From assembly GCA_029250565.1 (NCBI GenBank), contig JAQXFA010000096.1, forward strand, positions 1 through 15,402: a DNA stretch of 15,402 bases. The letters are read 5' to 3'. Both the position numbers and the translations under genes were made by a program. The notes under the pieces are model-generated. The model was given only the letters and a program-made list of their open reading frames with translations. It was not told where the DNA came from and did no database searches. The DNA comes from Candidatus Thalassarchaeaceae archaeon. Its GTDB lineage: Archaea; Thermoplasmatota; Poseidoniia; Poseidoniales; Thalassarchaeaceae. Below are positions 4,934 through 13,204 of this stretch, piece by piece (position 1 is the first letter of the stretch; each line of letters starts with the position of its first letter).

Positions 4934-7900
4934 CGGGACTTCTCAAAGCTCGCGGAAATTCTAGTTCCCCGACGAAAATTGTTCCACATTTCAATTTTTG
5001 TCATTTCCCTTCTTATGCTGCCTGGATTAATGTGGGCACTTACACCAATTGATGTGGAAGCATACAATCTTGATTCACCCGAAATTGAGGCACGTGAAGT
5101 CATTACCACAGAATATCCAGGTAATGAATTAATTGCAGGATATGCAATAATTATTCGAGACCAAACACTTGTTGGTGAGGACCCTTCAACTATTTACAAC
5201 AACGAAATTGCTGATTATTCCGGCGATGGAATGGGTGTTTCACAACCAAAAGGTGGGATTCTCAACCTCACAGTACTTCGAGAAATTGATGACAAAGCAG
5301 AGGCTGCTCGAGCGAACCCAATTTCTGAATTCTACCGCCCGATTATCTCAGATGTAACGCTCACGCAGTTCCTTGGTGTACTAACTTTAACCGACCAAGT
5401 ACGTACTTTCATGGCTGGAGAATCTTTACTCACACAACCTTCAATGAGTCCTTACGGTGAACTACTTCCTCCTCGTACAAACTGGACTGATTGTGGTGAC
5501 TTAGAATGTCTCACTTTTGATGATGAAGGAATTACCCAATCCCATATTGATTTGGCGGCTCAAAGGATGGTGGATGGAAGTGGTGGAATATTCCTACGCT
5601 GGCTTTCACTTGACAGAGGATTTCATGCTACCGATGATGGAACATTGGGGCCAGTCGGTGGTACATTAGCAAGTAATGGTATTTGGGAAAATGCATCATG
5701 GGAAAAAGGGCGTTGGTCTGCTAGTTCAACTTGGTTACTCATACAATTTGACCGCGGTGCTGCTGAAGATGCCGGATGGACATTTGAATGGGCTGAAGCA
5801 CGCGCAGAGAATGGATATGAATGGAATGGATTACGATTGATAACTACGCCACCAATGCATGATAAAGAATTCTGCCAAGCTTCTGTAGAATCTGGTGAAG
5901 GGGCATGCTCTTGGGAATGGGCAATCATTTCCCTCGAGCATTCAATGCGGGAGACTGATGATTTATCCCTAACAATTGCAGTTGCTGAAGGTATCAACAT
6001 TGAAGTAAACAAGGAGTTGAAAGAAAGCATTACACTCCTCGCCGCAATGGGATTAATCGTCATAGTATTGCTTTGGGGAAGCCTACGCCGGTGGTCCGAT
6101 GTTGGCATTGTTTCGGCTGGATTAACCCTCAGTCTATTGTGGATGTTTGGATCAATTGGTTGGGTAGGTGAAGCGTCAAAAGCAATCGGTCACCCATTAA
6201 TAGAAAGAAGTCAATTCTCAAATCTGCTTCCGATTTTGATTCTTGCTCTTGGTATAGATGATAGTTTACATGTTCTGCATAGATACAAAGAAGAAAGGAA
6301 GAATGGTTTTGACCCACTAAGTTCATCCTCCACCTCATTATCACGTGTTGGTAGAGCGATTCTACTGACATCGGTAACAACAATTGCCGCGTTCTCTGCC
6401 AATTTTGTATCTGATATTCCTGCTCTACGTTCATTTGGACTTGAGGCTGCTCTAGGAGTTGGTTCGGCTTTCGTTCTTACTGGATTGTGGGCACCATTAG
6501 TTCGCCTTGACATTGACCTTTGGTTAGAAGAAAAAGGAAAACTACCTGTTGAAGATAAAGACAAGATACATCTTATTCCAAGCCATTGGTTGGCAGGAGT
6601 GGCAAAAACTTCTGCTATTGCTGGACCATTGGTAATTCTAGCAGCGTTGCTCCTATCAGCATACTCAGCCCCATTGATGTTCGGCCTTGAAGGTGATTTC
6701 AAGGTAGAGGATTTCTTAGATGAGGAGTCAGATTTTGCTGCTGTAGTGCATGTAGTCAACGAACGTTTCTATTCAGAAGGCGAACCCGCTGAAATTTTGA
6801 TTGAAGGGGATGTGATAGACCCAAGAGTCTACTTAGCAATCATTGAAACAAGGGCTAACATGAATATTCATAGTGAATCCGATCCTGACAGATTCACTAT
6901 CTCTGCTGACGGAAATGTTGACATGAGCGCATATGATCGTTTTGTTGATCTTGCTATCCTTTCAATGGCTAACAATGTCACCCCTTTCGTCAACGCAGGA
7001 TGGGATCCTACTGACTCAGAAGGAGGAGTTGGATGTAATCGTTCAAACTTTGGATTACCCCTGACTGATGATGAAGAATGTCTGAGATTCCTTGTTGGTT
7101 TCATTTCAGTTTATGGGATTCCTGAGACTAATTCAACACCAGCTATTCCACCCTCCATGTTGGCTCTCTATATCATCCCAGACAGACCACTTGATCCAGC
7201 AAATCCAATGCTTGCTCTTGATGGAAGCACGCCGCGTTATGAGCGTATGCTCATGCGATTTGGAATACGACAACCCGAACAATTTCTAATTGTTGAAAAG
7301 GCATTGGAAGAACTGTACCGCGATATGTCTGCCTTTGAAAATCTCTCTTCGACTGAACTCAAGGAAAAATCAAATCTCAATTCCGCTTTCTCTAACGAAG
7401 AATATCCTGTTTCATGGGCTATCGCTACCGGAGAACCAGTCGCGCGCTATGTCGCCGCCTCATCACTACAGAACGAAATGCAATCAACTCTGGCCCTCGG
7501 TGTGTTCTTCTGCATCGCCACTCTATGGTGGGGTTTCAGGCCACCTCATGAAAAAATCAAAGAGCGTCTTTCTCACAACGTCGAAAGTGGTTCTGCTTGG
7601 GCTTTTCTATCACTAATTTATGCGCCGATGGTTGTGGCACTAACCGCTTGGGCAGTAACAGGAATTATCGCTTCCCCTACTATTGCCATAATATTCGCAG
7701 TAATTTCCTTCTATGGAACACTAGTATGGGGCGAAGGACCACTTGGACTTGCCCTCCTCACAACCGCACCTATTCTTCTAGTCGTGATTTGGTTATACGG
7801 TTTGATTGCTACTCTTGGCTATGGATTGAACATGGTAACTGTGGCCATTGCTACTCTTTCTCTTGGAGTCGGAATCGACTATGTTATTCATGTAATTGAG

Positions 7901-8179
7901 CGATTCCGTGAGGAGCGTGAAAAGCGTAAATCCGTACTTGTTTGCATTGGCGCTGTTGGTAGCGCATCGGGAATCGCTTTGGTGGGTTCAGCAGCATCTG
8001 ACACCCTCGGATTCCTAGTGATTTCTTTCTCCCCCATGGGATTCTTCTCACTATTTGGGACATTTTCAGCAGCAATGATCTTCTTTTCACTGATAGCATC
8101 ACTGATTATTGCTAATGGAATGCTTGGCATCACCTCATATCCTAGTATCATCAGCGAAGCCCGTAAGAGCGGTGATTGA
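4931..8179 (+). CDS. RND/MMPL superfamily permease (HAE3-like)
   Basis: This 1082-residue membrane protein has the duplicated RND plan. TM1 is at about 18-37, followed by a large extracytoplasmic domain (38-366) and a membrane bundle starting with TM2 at 367. A second half has its first membrane segment at about 560-583, a second external domain (584-851) and a final bundle from 852. Each bundle carries the equivalent acidic motif in its TM4-type helix: GIDD at 441-444 followed by SLHVLHRYKEE, and GIDY at 981-984 followed by VIHVIERFREE. These are the probable proton-relay Asp residues. Such archaeal proteins (HAE3, Patched/SSD-like) are thought to export hydrophobic molecules or lipids; the substrate is unknown. 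Paired Cys in the external domains could form disulphides. The ATG at 4931 is preferred over TTG at 4928 because of the SD AGGCGGT. It is one base from the DUF971 start. Confidence 0.88.
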   Translation: MRDFSKLAEILVPRRKLFHISIFVISLLMLPGLMWALTPIDVEAYNLDSPEIEAREVITTEYPGNELIAGYAIIIRDQTLVGEDPSTIYNNEIADYSGDGMGVSQPKGGILNLTVLREIDDKAEAARANPISEFYRPIISDVTLTQFLGVLTLTDQVRTFMAGESLLTQPSMSPYGELLPPRTNWTDCGDLECLTFDDEGITQSHIDLAAQRMVDGSGGIFLRWLSLDRGFHATDDGTLGPVGGTLASNGIWENASWEKGRWSASSTWLLIQFDRGAAEDAGWTFEWAEARAENGYEWNGLRLITTPPMHDKEFCQASVESGEGACSWEWAIISLEHSMRETDDLSLTIAVAEGINIEVNKELKESITLLAAMGLIVIVLLWGSLRRWSDVGIVSAGLTLSLLWMFGSIGWVGEASKAIGHPLIERSQFSNLLPILILALGIDDSLHVLHRYKEERKNGFDPLSSSSTSLSRVGRAILLTSVTTIAAFSANFVSDIPALRSFGLEAALGVGSAFVLTGLWAPLVRLDIDLWLEEKGKLPVEDKDKIHLIPSHWLAGVAKTSAIAGPLVILAALLLSAYSAPLMFGLEGDFKVEDFLDEESDFAAVVHVVNERFYSEGEPAEILIEGDVIDPRVYLAIIETRANMNIHSESDPDRFTISADGNVDMSAYDRFVDLAILSMANNVTPFVNAGWDPTDSEGGVGCNRSNFGLPLTDDEECLRFLVGFISVYGIPETNSTPAIPPSMLALYIIPDRPLDPANPMLALDGSTPRYERMLMRFGIRQPEQFLIVEKALEELYRDMSAFENLSSTELKEKSNLNSAFSNEEYPVSWAIATGEPVARYVAASSLQNEMQSTLALGVFFCIATLWWGFRPPHEKIKERLSHNVESGSAWAFLSLIYAPMVVALTAWAVTGIIASPTIAIIFAVISFYGTLVWGEGPLGLALLTTAPILLVVIWLYGLIATLGYGLNMVTVAIATLSLGVGIDYVIHVIERFREEREKRKSVLVCIGAVGSASGIALVGSAASDTLGFLVISFSPMGFFSLFGTFSAAMIFFSLIASLIIANGMLGITSYPSIISEARKSGD

Positions 8180-8180
8180 A

Positions 8181-8504
8181 ATGACTGATTTTCCTGAACT
8201 AAAAGAATTAGAAAGGCGAGATGTCGATATGATTCTGAGATATGCAGATAGTACGGAATATGTCATTGATTACATCACCTTGAGATTGCGATGTCCTTGT
8301 GCAAACTGTGACCCACGCCGAGAAAATGACGCTAGGCAGAAAGAATTTGAGGATGAAGTTAGGCTACAAAGAAACGAGAAACCCGCAGTCGAAAAAGTTG
8401 GATATTTTGGATTAAGATTCAAATTTGATGGCCGTGGCTGCAACACCGGAATCTATGGTTTTGATTTGCTGCATTCCATTGCGAAATCAACAAATTCTGA
8501 TTGA
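8181..8504 (+). CDS. DUF971 (GBBH-like N-terminal domain) protein
   Basis: This 107-residue protein consists essentially of one DUF971 domain, the small fold also found at the N-terminus of gamma-butyrobetaine hydroxylase. Diagnostic segments are LRLRCPCANCDPR (Cys38, Cys40, Cys43) and the C-terminal GYFGLRFKFDGRGCNTGIYGFDLL. The clustered Cys suggest a metal (zinc or Fe-S) site; stand-alone members are often near Fe-S or P-loop Mrp genes, but their function is not settled. Start choice: the ATG at 8181 lies one base after the permease stop, and the SD GGTGATT is embedded in the end of the permease gene, indicating translational coupling. The frame is open further upstream, but only inside the permease gene. 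About 90 bp separate it from Pus10. Confidence 0.87.
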   Translation: MTDFPELKELERRDVDMILRYADSTEYVIDYITLRLRCPCANCDPRRENDARQKEFEDEVRLQRNEKPAVEKVGYFGLRFKFDGRGCNTGIYGFDLLHSIAKSTNSD

Positions 8505-8593
8505 ATATCTCATAGCATGGATTCTTGAAGTAGTAGCAAGTCGGAGGTTTGCAATTGAACGGTACCCCCGTTTAGTAGCATGAGGGAATTCTC

Positions 8594-10066
8594 GTGTCTG
8601 AAAGCAACGATGAAGAAGAAGATTGGAGTAATTATGCTTCGGCTGGTTACAGTAGTGCCTATGACCCATGGGCTGATTTAGTACCTCAAGAAGAAACTGA
8701 GGATTTTGATGACGATTTTGAGATGGATGAGTTTACTTCTATTCGTCCACCACCTTCTGATGAAGGGTTAGACCATTTGGTTAGTATTGGTACTTGTGAC
8801 TACTGTATAGTACGTTTATCGGGTCAACCTTTCTCATGGGATGGTGCTCAAAACTTAGGCGCCACAATACGCAAATCTAGTAATGAAAGAGGCGCAACTA
8901 AAGGTGACGATGCCCAGTTCTGTCCATTTTGTGAAGACCTTTTTGTTGACATGGATGTTTTAGTTGAAGAAATAAAATCTGAGTTAAGTGGTGTTGAATT
9001 CAAGAAAATGCAAATTGGTGCTCATTTTGCCAAAAGCCATGTTACAGAAGAAGATGATTTACGAACTCGAAATGGAGCAACTGGGAGCCAGGCGTTGAAA
9101 TCTGCCTTCAACGATGCTCTTAGCCAGAAACTGAAACTGGAATTGAAAGATGTAGAACTGGTGAAAGAACAACCAGAAATTATGGTGTTGATTGACACTC
9201 TTACTTTCAACATTACAGCTGAATTACGCTCTCTATATCTCTATGGAAGATATCGGAAACTTGAGCGAGGAATCCCACAAACTCGCTGGCCTTGTCGAGC
9301 CTGCAAAGGAAGAGATGGGGGTTGCGAATCATGCGATGAAACGGGCTTACAATATCCAACAAGCGTTCAAGACCAAATTGGGGAGCCTTTACGAGTCGCA
9401 TTCCAAGCAAAAAACACAGCATTCCATGGAATGGGTAGAGAAGATATTGATGTGCGATGCCTAGGAAGAGGGAGGCCATTTGTAATCGAATTAAAATCAC
9501 CACTCCGTCGTTATGCAGACCTGAGTGAATTAACAGAGTTGGTTAATGCCACATCGGCTGGCTCTGTTGAAATCAGTGAACTACGAGCATCCCGCCGCTC
9601 AGAAGTTGCAAGAATCAAGGGAACTGCTGCTGAAAAATCATACACTATTCGCTTCAAGTACGGTCCTGAAACCCATGTCATAGCAGAAACTGCGACAGAT
9701 AGTGAAAGTGAAGAGCAATCTGAAGAGATTGAAGAACAACCGAAAGTAGAACCTCCCGCTGAGTTAACACCTGAATTCGTGAAAGAAATGATTGCCTCAC
9801 TAGAAGGTATTACACTAGAACAGAGAACACCTCAAAGAGTGTCACACAGAAGGGCTGACAAAGTGCGAAAAAGACAAGTTGTGAGTATTTCAGAAATATT
9901 AGTTGAACCTAATGAAGCAGAGATGACTGTACGTTGTGAAAGTGGAACTTATGTCAAAGAATTGGTTCACAGTGATGAAGGCAGAACAGTACCCAGCGTA
10001 GCAGAAAAACTCGGTCTCGTTTGCGAAGTCATTTGGCTTGATGTAAACGATGTTCATGCTGATTGA
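8594..10066 (+). CDS. pus10: tRNA pseudouridine(54/55) synthase Pus10
   Basis: Archaeal Pus10 isomerises uridines 54 and 55 in the tRNA T-loop. The 490-residue protein starts with an acidic N-terminal extension (about residues 1-60) not typical of the family. An accessory zinc site follows, with CDYC (Cys68/71) and CPFC (Cys110/113), then a THUMP-like region. A second Cys set, C234-x2-C237-x6-C244-x2-C247, occurs in the segment starting RWPCRACKG. The catalytic motif GREDIDVRCLGRGRPF contains the probable catalytic Asp284. A Glu/Ser-rich low-complexity stretch (about 375-395) interrupts the C-terminal part before a final domain with SGTYVKELVHSDEGR, the typical C-terminal pseudouridine-synthase segment. 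The GTG start at 8594 has GAGGG eight bases upstream. Usual archaeal homologues are about 400 residues, so the extra length is the N-terminal extension plus the insertion. Confidence 0.93.
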   Translation: MSESNDEEEDWSNYASAGYSSAYDPWADLVPQEETEDFDDDFEMDEFTSIRPPPSDEGLDHLVSIGTCDYCIVRLSGQPFSWDGAQNLGATIRKSSNERGATKGDDAQFCPFCEDLFVDMDVLVEEIKSELSGVEFKKMQIGAHFAKSHVTEEDDLRTRNGATGSQALKSAFNDALSQKLKLELKDVELVKEQPEIMVLIDTLTFNITAELRSLYLYGRYRKLERGIPQTRWPCRACKGRDGGCESCDETGLQYPTSVQDQIGEPLRVAFQAKNTAFHGMGREDIDVRCLGRGRPFVIELKSPLRRYADLSELTELVNATSAGSVEISELRASRRSEVARIKGTAAEKSYTIRFKYGPETHVIAETATDSESEEQSEEIEEQPKVEPPAELTPEFVKEMIASLEGITLEQRTPQRVSHRRADKVRKRQVVSISEILVEPNEAEMTVRCESGTYVKELVHSDEGRTVPSVAEKLGLVCEVIWLDVNDVHAD

Positions 10067-10093
10067 TACCAAAAATTATTTTCAAGTGAAATG

Positions 10094-10103
10094 AAATATT
10101 TTA
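10094..10103 (+). promoter_or_regulatory. Putative TATA box for the AIM24 gene
   Basis: AAATATTTTA lies 38 bases upstream of the preferred ATG at 10141. With the usual archaeal TATA-to-start distance, transcription would begin near 10125-10130 and leave a leader of 10-15 bases. A purine-rich stretch just upstream could act as BRE. This is a pattern call only. Confidence 0.35.
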
Positions 10104-10140
10104 CTGAAAGTTGATAGACGTCTCACGGTACGAAGATAAT

Positions 10141-10839
10141 ATGCAAGAACAATTAGAATTCAACCCGAGCTTTTCAATGCTGACTATCAGTCTTGATCCG
10201 GGTGAGGCAATAAAAGCAGAACCGGGGGCTATGGTGGCCCAAGCAGGAGTACAAATGCAAACAAAGGGAAGTGGTGGCGGAGGCGTAGGTGGATTCTTCA
10301 AGGGAGTCATGAAAGCCGCAGTCGGCGGAGAATCATTCTTCCTAAACACATTCACAGCAGACCCGAGTGGTGGTTGGGTTAGCCTAGCACCGGGACTTCC
10401 TGGAGACATTGCGTGGTTTGATATTCAACCAAATCAACCTTTATTCATTCAAGGTGGTTCATTCCTTGCGTGCACGACAAATGTTGAAACTGACACAAAG
10501 TTCCAAGGAATGAAGGGGCTTTTTAGTGGTGAAAGCATGTTCTTCATTCATGCTACAACTCAAGCAAATGCTGGTAGAGTCTACTACAATTCGTATGGGG
10601 CTGTCAAAGCGATGCAGATTCAGCAGGGACAAACCATCACTGTTGACACTGGCCACGTAGTTGCTTTCACTAACGGCGTTCAGTATAATGTCGGAAAGGT
10701 TGGAGGAATGAAGTCACTAGCCTTTGGTGGTGAAGGATTAGTCATGCACTTCTCTGGTGAAGGGACTGTATGGATTCAGACTCGTAATCTCGGAAGCCTG
10801 GCTTCAAACCTAATCCCATTCTGGCCTAAAGGAAACTAA
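10141..10839 (+). CDS. AIM24/TIGR00266 family protein
   Basis: This 232-residue all-beta protein belongs to the AIM24 family (TIGR00266), present in archaea, bacteria and mitochondria. Its biochemical role is unclear; the yeast member affects mitochondrial membrane architecture. Family hallmarks are PGEAIKAEPGAMVAQ (20-34), a glycine-rich loop (43-51) and GGESFFLNTF (62-71). Later come YYNSYGAVKAM and the internal-repeat strands GQTITVDTGHVVAF and GGMKSLAFGGEGLVM. There is no signal peptide or membrane helix. Start choice: the ATG at 10141 (MQEQLEF) matches the family N-terminus and sits behind a putative TATA box; a TTG at 10111 would add ten residues. It follows Pus10 by 74 bp and converges on the dnaJ-like gene, with 3 bp between stop codons. 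Confidence 0.88.
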   Translation: MQEQLEFNPSFSMLTISLDPGEAIKAEPGAMVAQAGVQMQTKGSGGGGVGGFFKGVMKAAVGGESFFLNTFTADPSGGWVSLAPGLPGDIAWFDIQPNQPLFIQGGSFLACTTNVETDTKFQGMKGLFSGESMFFIHATTQANAGRVYYNSYGAVKAMQIQQGQTITVDTGHVVAFTNGVQYNVGKVGGMKSLAFGGEGLVMHFSGEGTVWIQTRNLGSLASNLIPFWPKGN

Positions 10840-10842
10840 GAA

Positions 10843-11817
10843 TCAAAGTCCGCTATCACGCAACGCGTTCAAAGCGGCTTGTTGCTCTGTAGTCAAATCA
10901 CCTGATTCTTGCAATTCTAGTTCAACATCCAAAGGACCACCGTTGTATCCTTGTCCTCGTAGTCTGCGCCGGTCTCCAGAGCGTGAATTAGGGGGCACGT
11001 CAACTTCTACAATTTTTCCAGCAGGAGTATGAATTCGAACTTTGCCTCCCAACATCATAGTACTGTAAGAAATCTCAACAGTCTGAATCAGGCGACCGCC
11101 TTCCCAATGCCTGCCTTCATCAGCGTCTATTCTAACAGTCAACAATAGATCCCCTGCCAAACCATTTGGTGCTTGATGGCCCATTCCTTTGAGACGCATC
11201 ACCGATGCGTGTTCAGCAGCGGCTGGAACTTTTACCGTGATTTGACTAGTCTTACGAGTCACGCCTTGAGATCCACACTTACTACAACCACCACCTTTGC
11301 AACTACCACATTGTTTTCGTCGACCAATGGTGAATGGTTTTTGTACACCACTCTGAGCTTCTTCAAGAGTTAAATCGAGTGGTGCTTCAATATCAGACCC
11401 CTTTTGTGGTTGTTGCGGTCTTTGCTGACCACGTCGTGGCTGGCCCCCTTGGTCAAAGATTGTACCACTACTACCTCCACCGAATGGATTACCTCCTCGT
11501 CCGCCCATGAAGGATGCTAGAATGTCCTCAATACCTCCTGCGCCGCCAAAATTAAATTCTGCATTGCCGAAATCCCCACTTCGTCCACCTCCAAACATAT
11601 TCGCCATTCGCTTTTGCTCATCGAATTTTTTCCGCTTTCCCGGGGTTTCGACCTTGTCATAAGCACCCTGAATTTCTTTGAATCTGCCTTCTGCTGCGGC
11701 ATCTCCCGGGTTTCTATCAGGGTGATGCTGCCGAGCTAACTTACGATACGCTCGCTTGATTTCAGCATCTGTCGCATCGGGCGAAACGCCCAGAGTTCGA
11801 TACGGGTCATCAGCCAT
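10843..11817 (-). CDS. DnaJ-type J-domain co-chaperone with reduced zinc centre
   Basis: This 324-residue Hsp40 stimulates the ATPase of DnaK-type Hsp70 through its J-domain (residues 4-70) with the HPD motif at 32-34. A Gly/Phe-rich linker covers about 73-120 and a Gln/Pro-rich stretch 125-138, followed by a DnaJ-type C-terminal substrate-binding region (SDIEAPLDLTLEEAQSG to the end). Instead of four CxxCxGxG repeats there are only two Cys pairs, Cys170/173 and Cys178/181, so at most one zinc ion can be bound. This places it between type I DnaJ and type II CbpA-like co-chaperones. ATG start with no clear SD. It stands alone on the minus strand, divergent from the amidohydrolase gene across about 90 bp. 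No dnaK or grpE is in the window. Confidence 0.9.
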   Translation of the reverse strand: MADDPYRTLGVSPDATDAEIKRAYRKLARQHHPDRNPGDAAAEGRFKEIQGAYDKVETPGKRKKFDEQKRMANMFGGGRSGDFGNAEFNFGGAGGIEDILASFMGGRGGNPFGGGSSGTIFDQGGQPRRGQQRPQQPQKGSDIEAPLDLTLEEAQSGVQKPFTIGRRKQCGSCKGGGCSKCGSQGVTRKTSQITVKVPAAAEHASVMRLKGMGHQAPNGLAGDLLLTVRIDADEGRHWEGGRLIQTVEISYSTMMLGGKVRIHTPAGKIVEVDVPPNSRSGDRRRLRGQGYNGGPLDVELELQESGDLTTEQQAALNALRDSGL

Positions 11818-11908
11818 GTTCAGAGAGATGGAAAACGCCGGCTCACTTCAACCCCGCCATAACAACCATGATGCTAAATGACATCACGGCACATATTGGG
11901 TGAGGGCA

Positions 11909-13204
11909 ATGAGTGATAGTTCAGCAGGCCTAACCCGATACACATCAACTCATTTAATTGATGATAATTGTAATCTCCACTCTGGTGATTTCATACTCCA
12001 TCCCGACGGTACTTGGAATCCATCAAAGGGCGATGAGGATGTGCAAAACATCATTGATGGGTCATCAAAAGTAATTACCCGTTCATTTCAGAATTGGCAT
12101 ACTCACCTACCGATGGTGCTCAACCGGGGAATGGGTGAAGGACTCACACTTGGGGATTGGCTTGAAAAGAACATTTTTCCAACAGAAACACGAGTTACTC
12201 CTGAGTTTGTCAAGACTGGTACAATGGCTGGAGTTGCCGAGTTGATTGCTTCTGGCACAACATTTGCTTGCGATATGTATCACTATCCCGCTTCAATTGC
12301 ACCTGTTTTGGCTGAATCTGGAATTCGCGGAATTGTTTGTGGCCCCACAACTGCTTGGCCACCACCTGAAAACAATGCTGACACTGAGGATGCTCGGGTT
12401 CTTAGTGAACTTGAGAATCTTATACGAGGTGGTTCATTAGCGAATAACAGAGTGGAATATGGGATCGCAACCCACGCAGTTTACACCTGCTCAGAGGAGG
12501 TGTTGCGGCGTGCTAGTGATATGTCGCAAAAGTATGGAGCAAGATTACATATTCACACATCAGAAACAAGGGCTGAAGTTGCCCAATGCCATGAACAACA
12601 TGGAATGTATCCTATTGAATACCTTGACTCGCTTGACTATTTTACTGATGGAACGGTCTGCGCTCACTGTGGTTGGGTCACCAAGAGAGAGATGAGAATT
12701 CTTGCTTCACATGGAGCTCACGCGGTACATTGTCCAGTATCTAACCAAAAATTAGCAACTGGCGGAACTCTATCTTATCCAGCGATGATAGAGGCTGGAG
12801 TTGATGTCAGACTTGGCACAGATGGTGCAGCATCTAACAATTCTCTAGATATGAGGGCAGAAGCAAAAGCCGCCTCACTCATTCAGCGCCATGACCACTG
12901 GGATTCCACCCTGCTTCCTCCGCGGGAAGCATGGCAATTAGCAACAAAAGACTCCATTGATTGGGTTGCATGGAATTTAGATGATATCCGAATGAGGCCA
13001 CACGGAATTAACAATCGTCGCTTACTCGCCAACCTGCTATACTCAAATTCGCAATGCCTTGACGTTATTGTTGATGGTAACATCATCCGCCAAGATGGTA
13101 AAACGTTGACCCTTGACGAACAAAATATTAGTCTGCAACTTGAAGACTCTGTAGCGGAATATTACGACGGAATTAACCCACCACAAGGTGGCTTAGATGA
13201 GTAA
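11909..13204 (+). CDS. Amidohydrolase, MTA/SAH deaminase-like (5'-deoxyadenosine deaminase family)
   Basis: This 431-residue TIM-barrel metal-dependent deaminase would convert 5'-methylthioadenosine, S-adenosylhomocysteine or 5'-deoxyadenosine to the inosyl product. The mononuclear metal site is visible: His64 and His66 in the NWHTHLPM strand, His216 with general-acid Glu219 in HTSE, His253 in CAHCGW, and Asp305 in LGTDGAASNN. The stretch LNRGMGEGLTLGDWLEKNIFPTE is the hallmark loop of the MtaD/TM0936 group. The HCPVSNQKLATGG segment is also typical. Substrate preference cannot be read from the sequence. Start choice: ATG at 11909 with SD GGTGAGG (11899-11905); a GTG at 11900 would add three residues. 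Its 3' end overlaps the rhomboid-like gene by 8 bp. Confidence 0.88.
   Translation: MSDSSAGLTRYTSTHLIDDNCNLHSGDFILHPDGTWNPSKGDEDVQNIIDGSSKVITRSFQNWHTHLPMVLNRGMGEGLTLGDWLEKNIFPTETRVTPEFVKTGTMAGVAELIASGTTFACDMYHYPASIAPVLAESGIRGIVCGPTTAWPPPENNADTEDARVLSELENLIRGGSLANNRVEYGIATHAVYTCSEEVLRRASDMSQKYGARLHIHTSETRAEVAQCHEQHGMYPIEYLDSLDYFTDGTVCAHCGWVTKREMRILASHGAHAVHCPVSNQKLATGGTLSYPAMIEAGVDVRLGTDGAASNNSLDMRAEAKAASLIQRHDHWDSTLLPPREAWQLATKDSIDWVAWNLDDIRMRPHGINNRRLLANLLYSNSQCLDVIVDGNIIRQDGKTLTLDEQNISLQLEDSVAEYYDGINPPQGGLDE

Noticed and set aside
5623..6759. Long antisense ORFs (5623-6108 and 6211-6759) inside the RND permease gene
   Set aside because: They are Ser/Arg/Asn-rich shadow frames opposite a clearly coding gene with all expected RND motifs.
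8505..8593. Possible separate promoter or small gene between DUF971 and Pus10
   Set aside because: No convincing TATA element or ORF; only the SD of Pus10 is visible.
11869..11886. TGATG/CATCA inverted repeat between the dnaJ-like and amidohydrolase genes
   Set aside because: Five-base arms with an 8-base loop are expected by chance in a spacer of this size; nothing else supports an operator.
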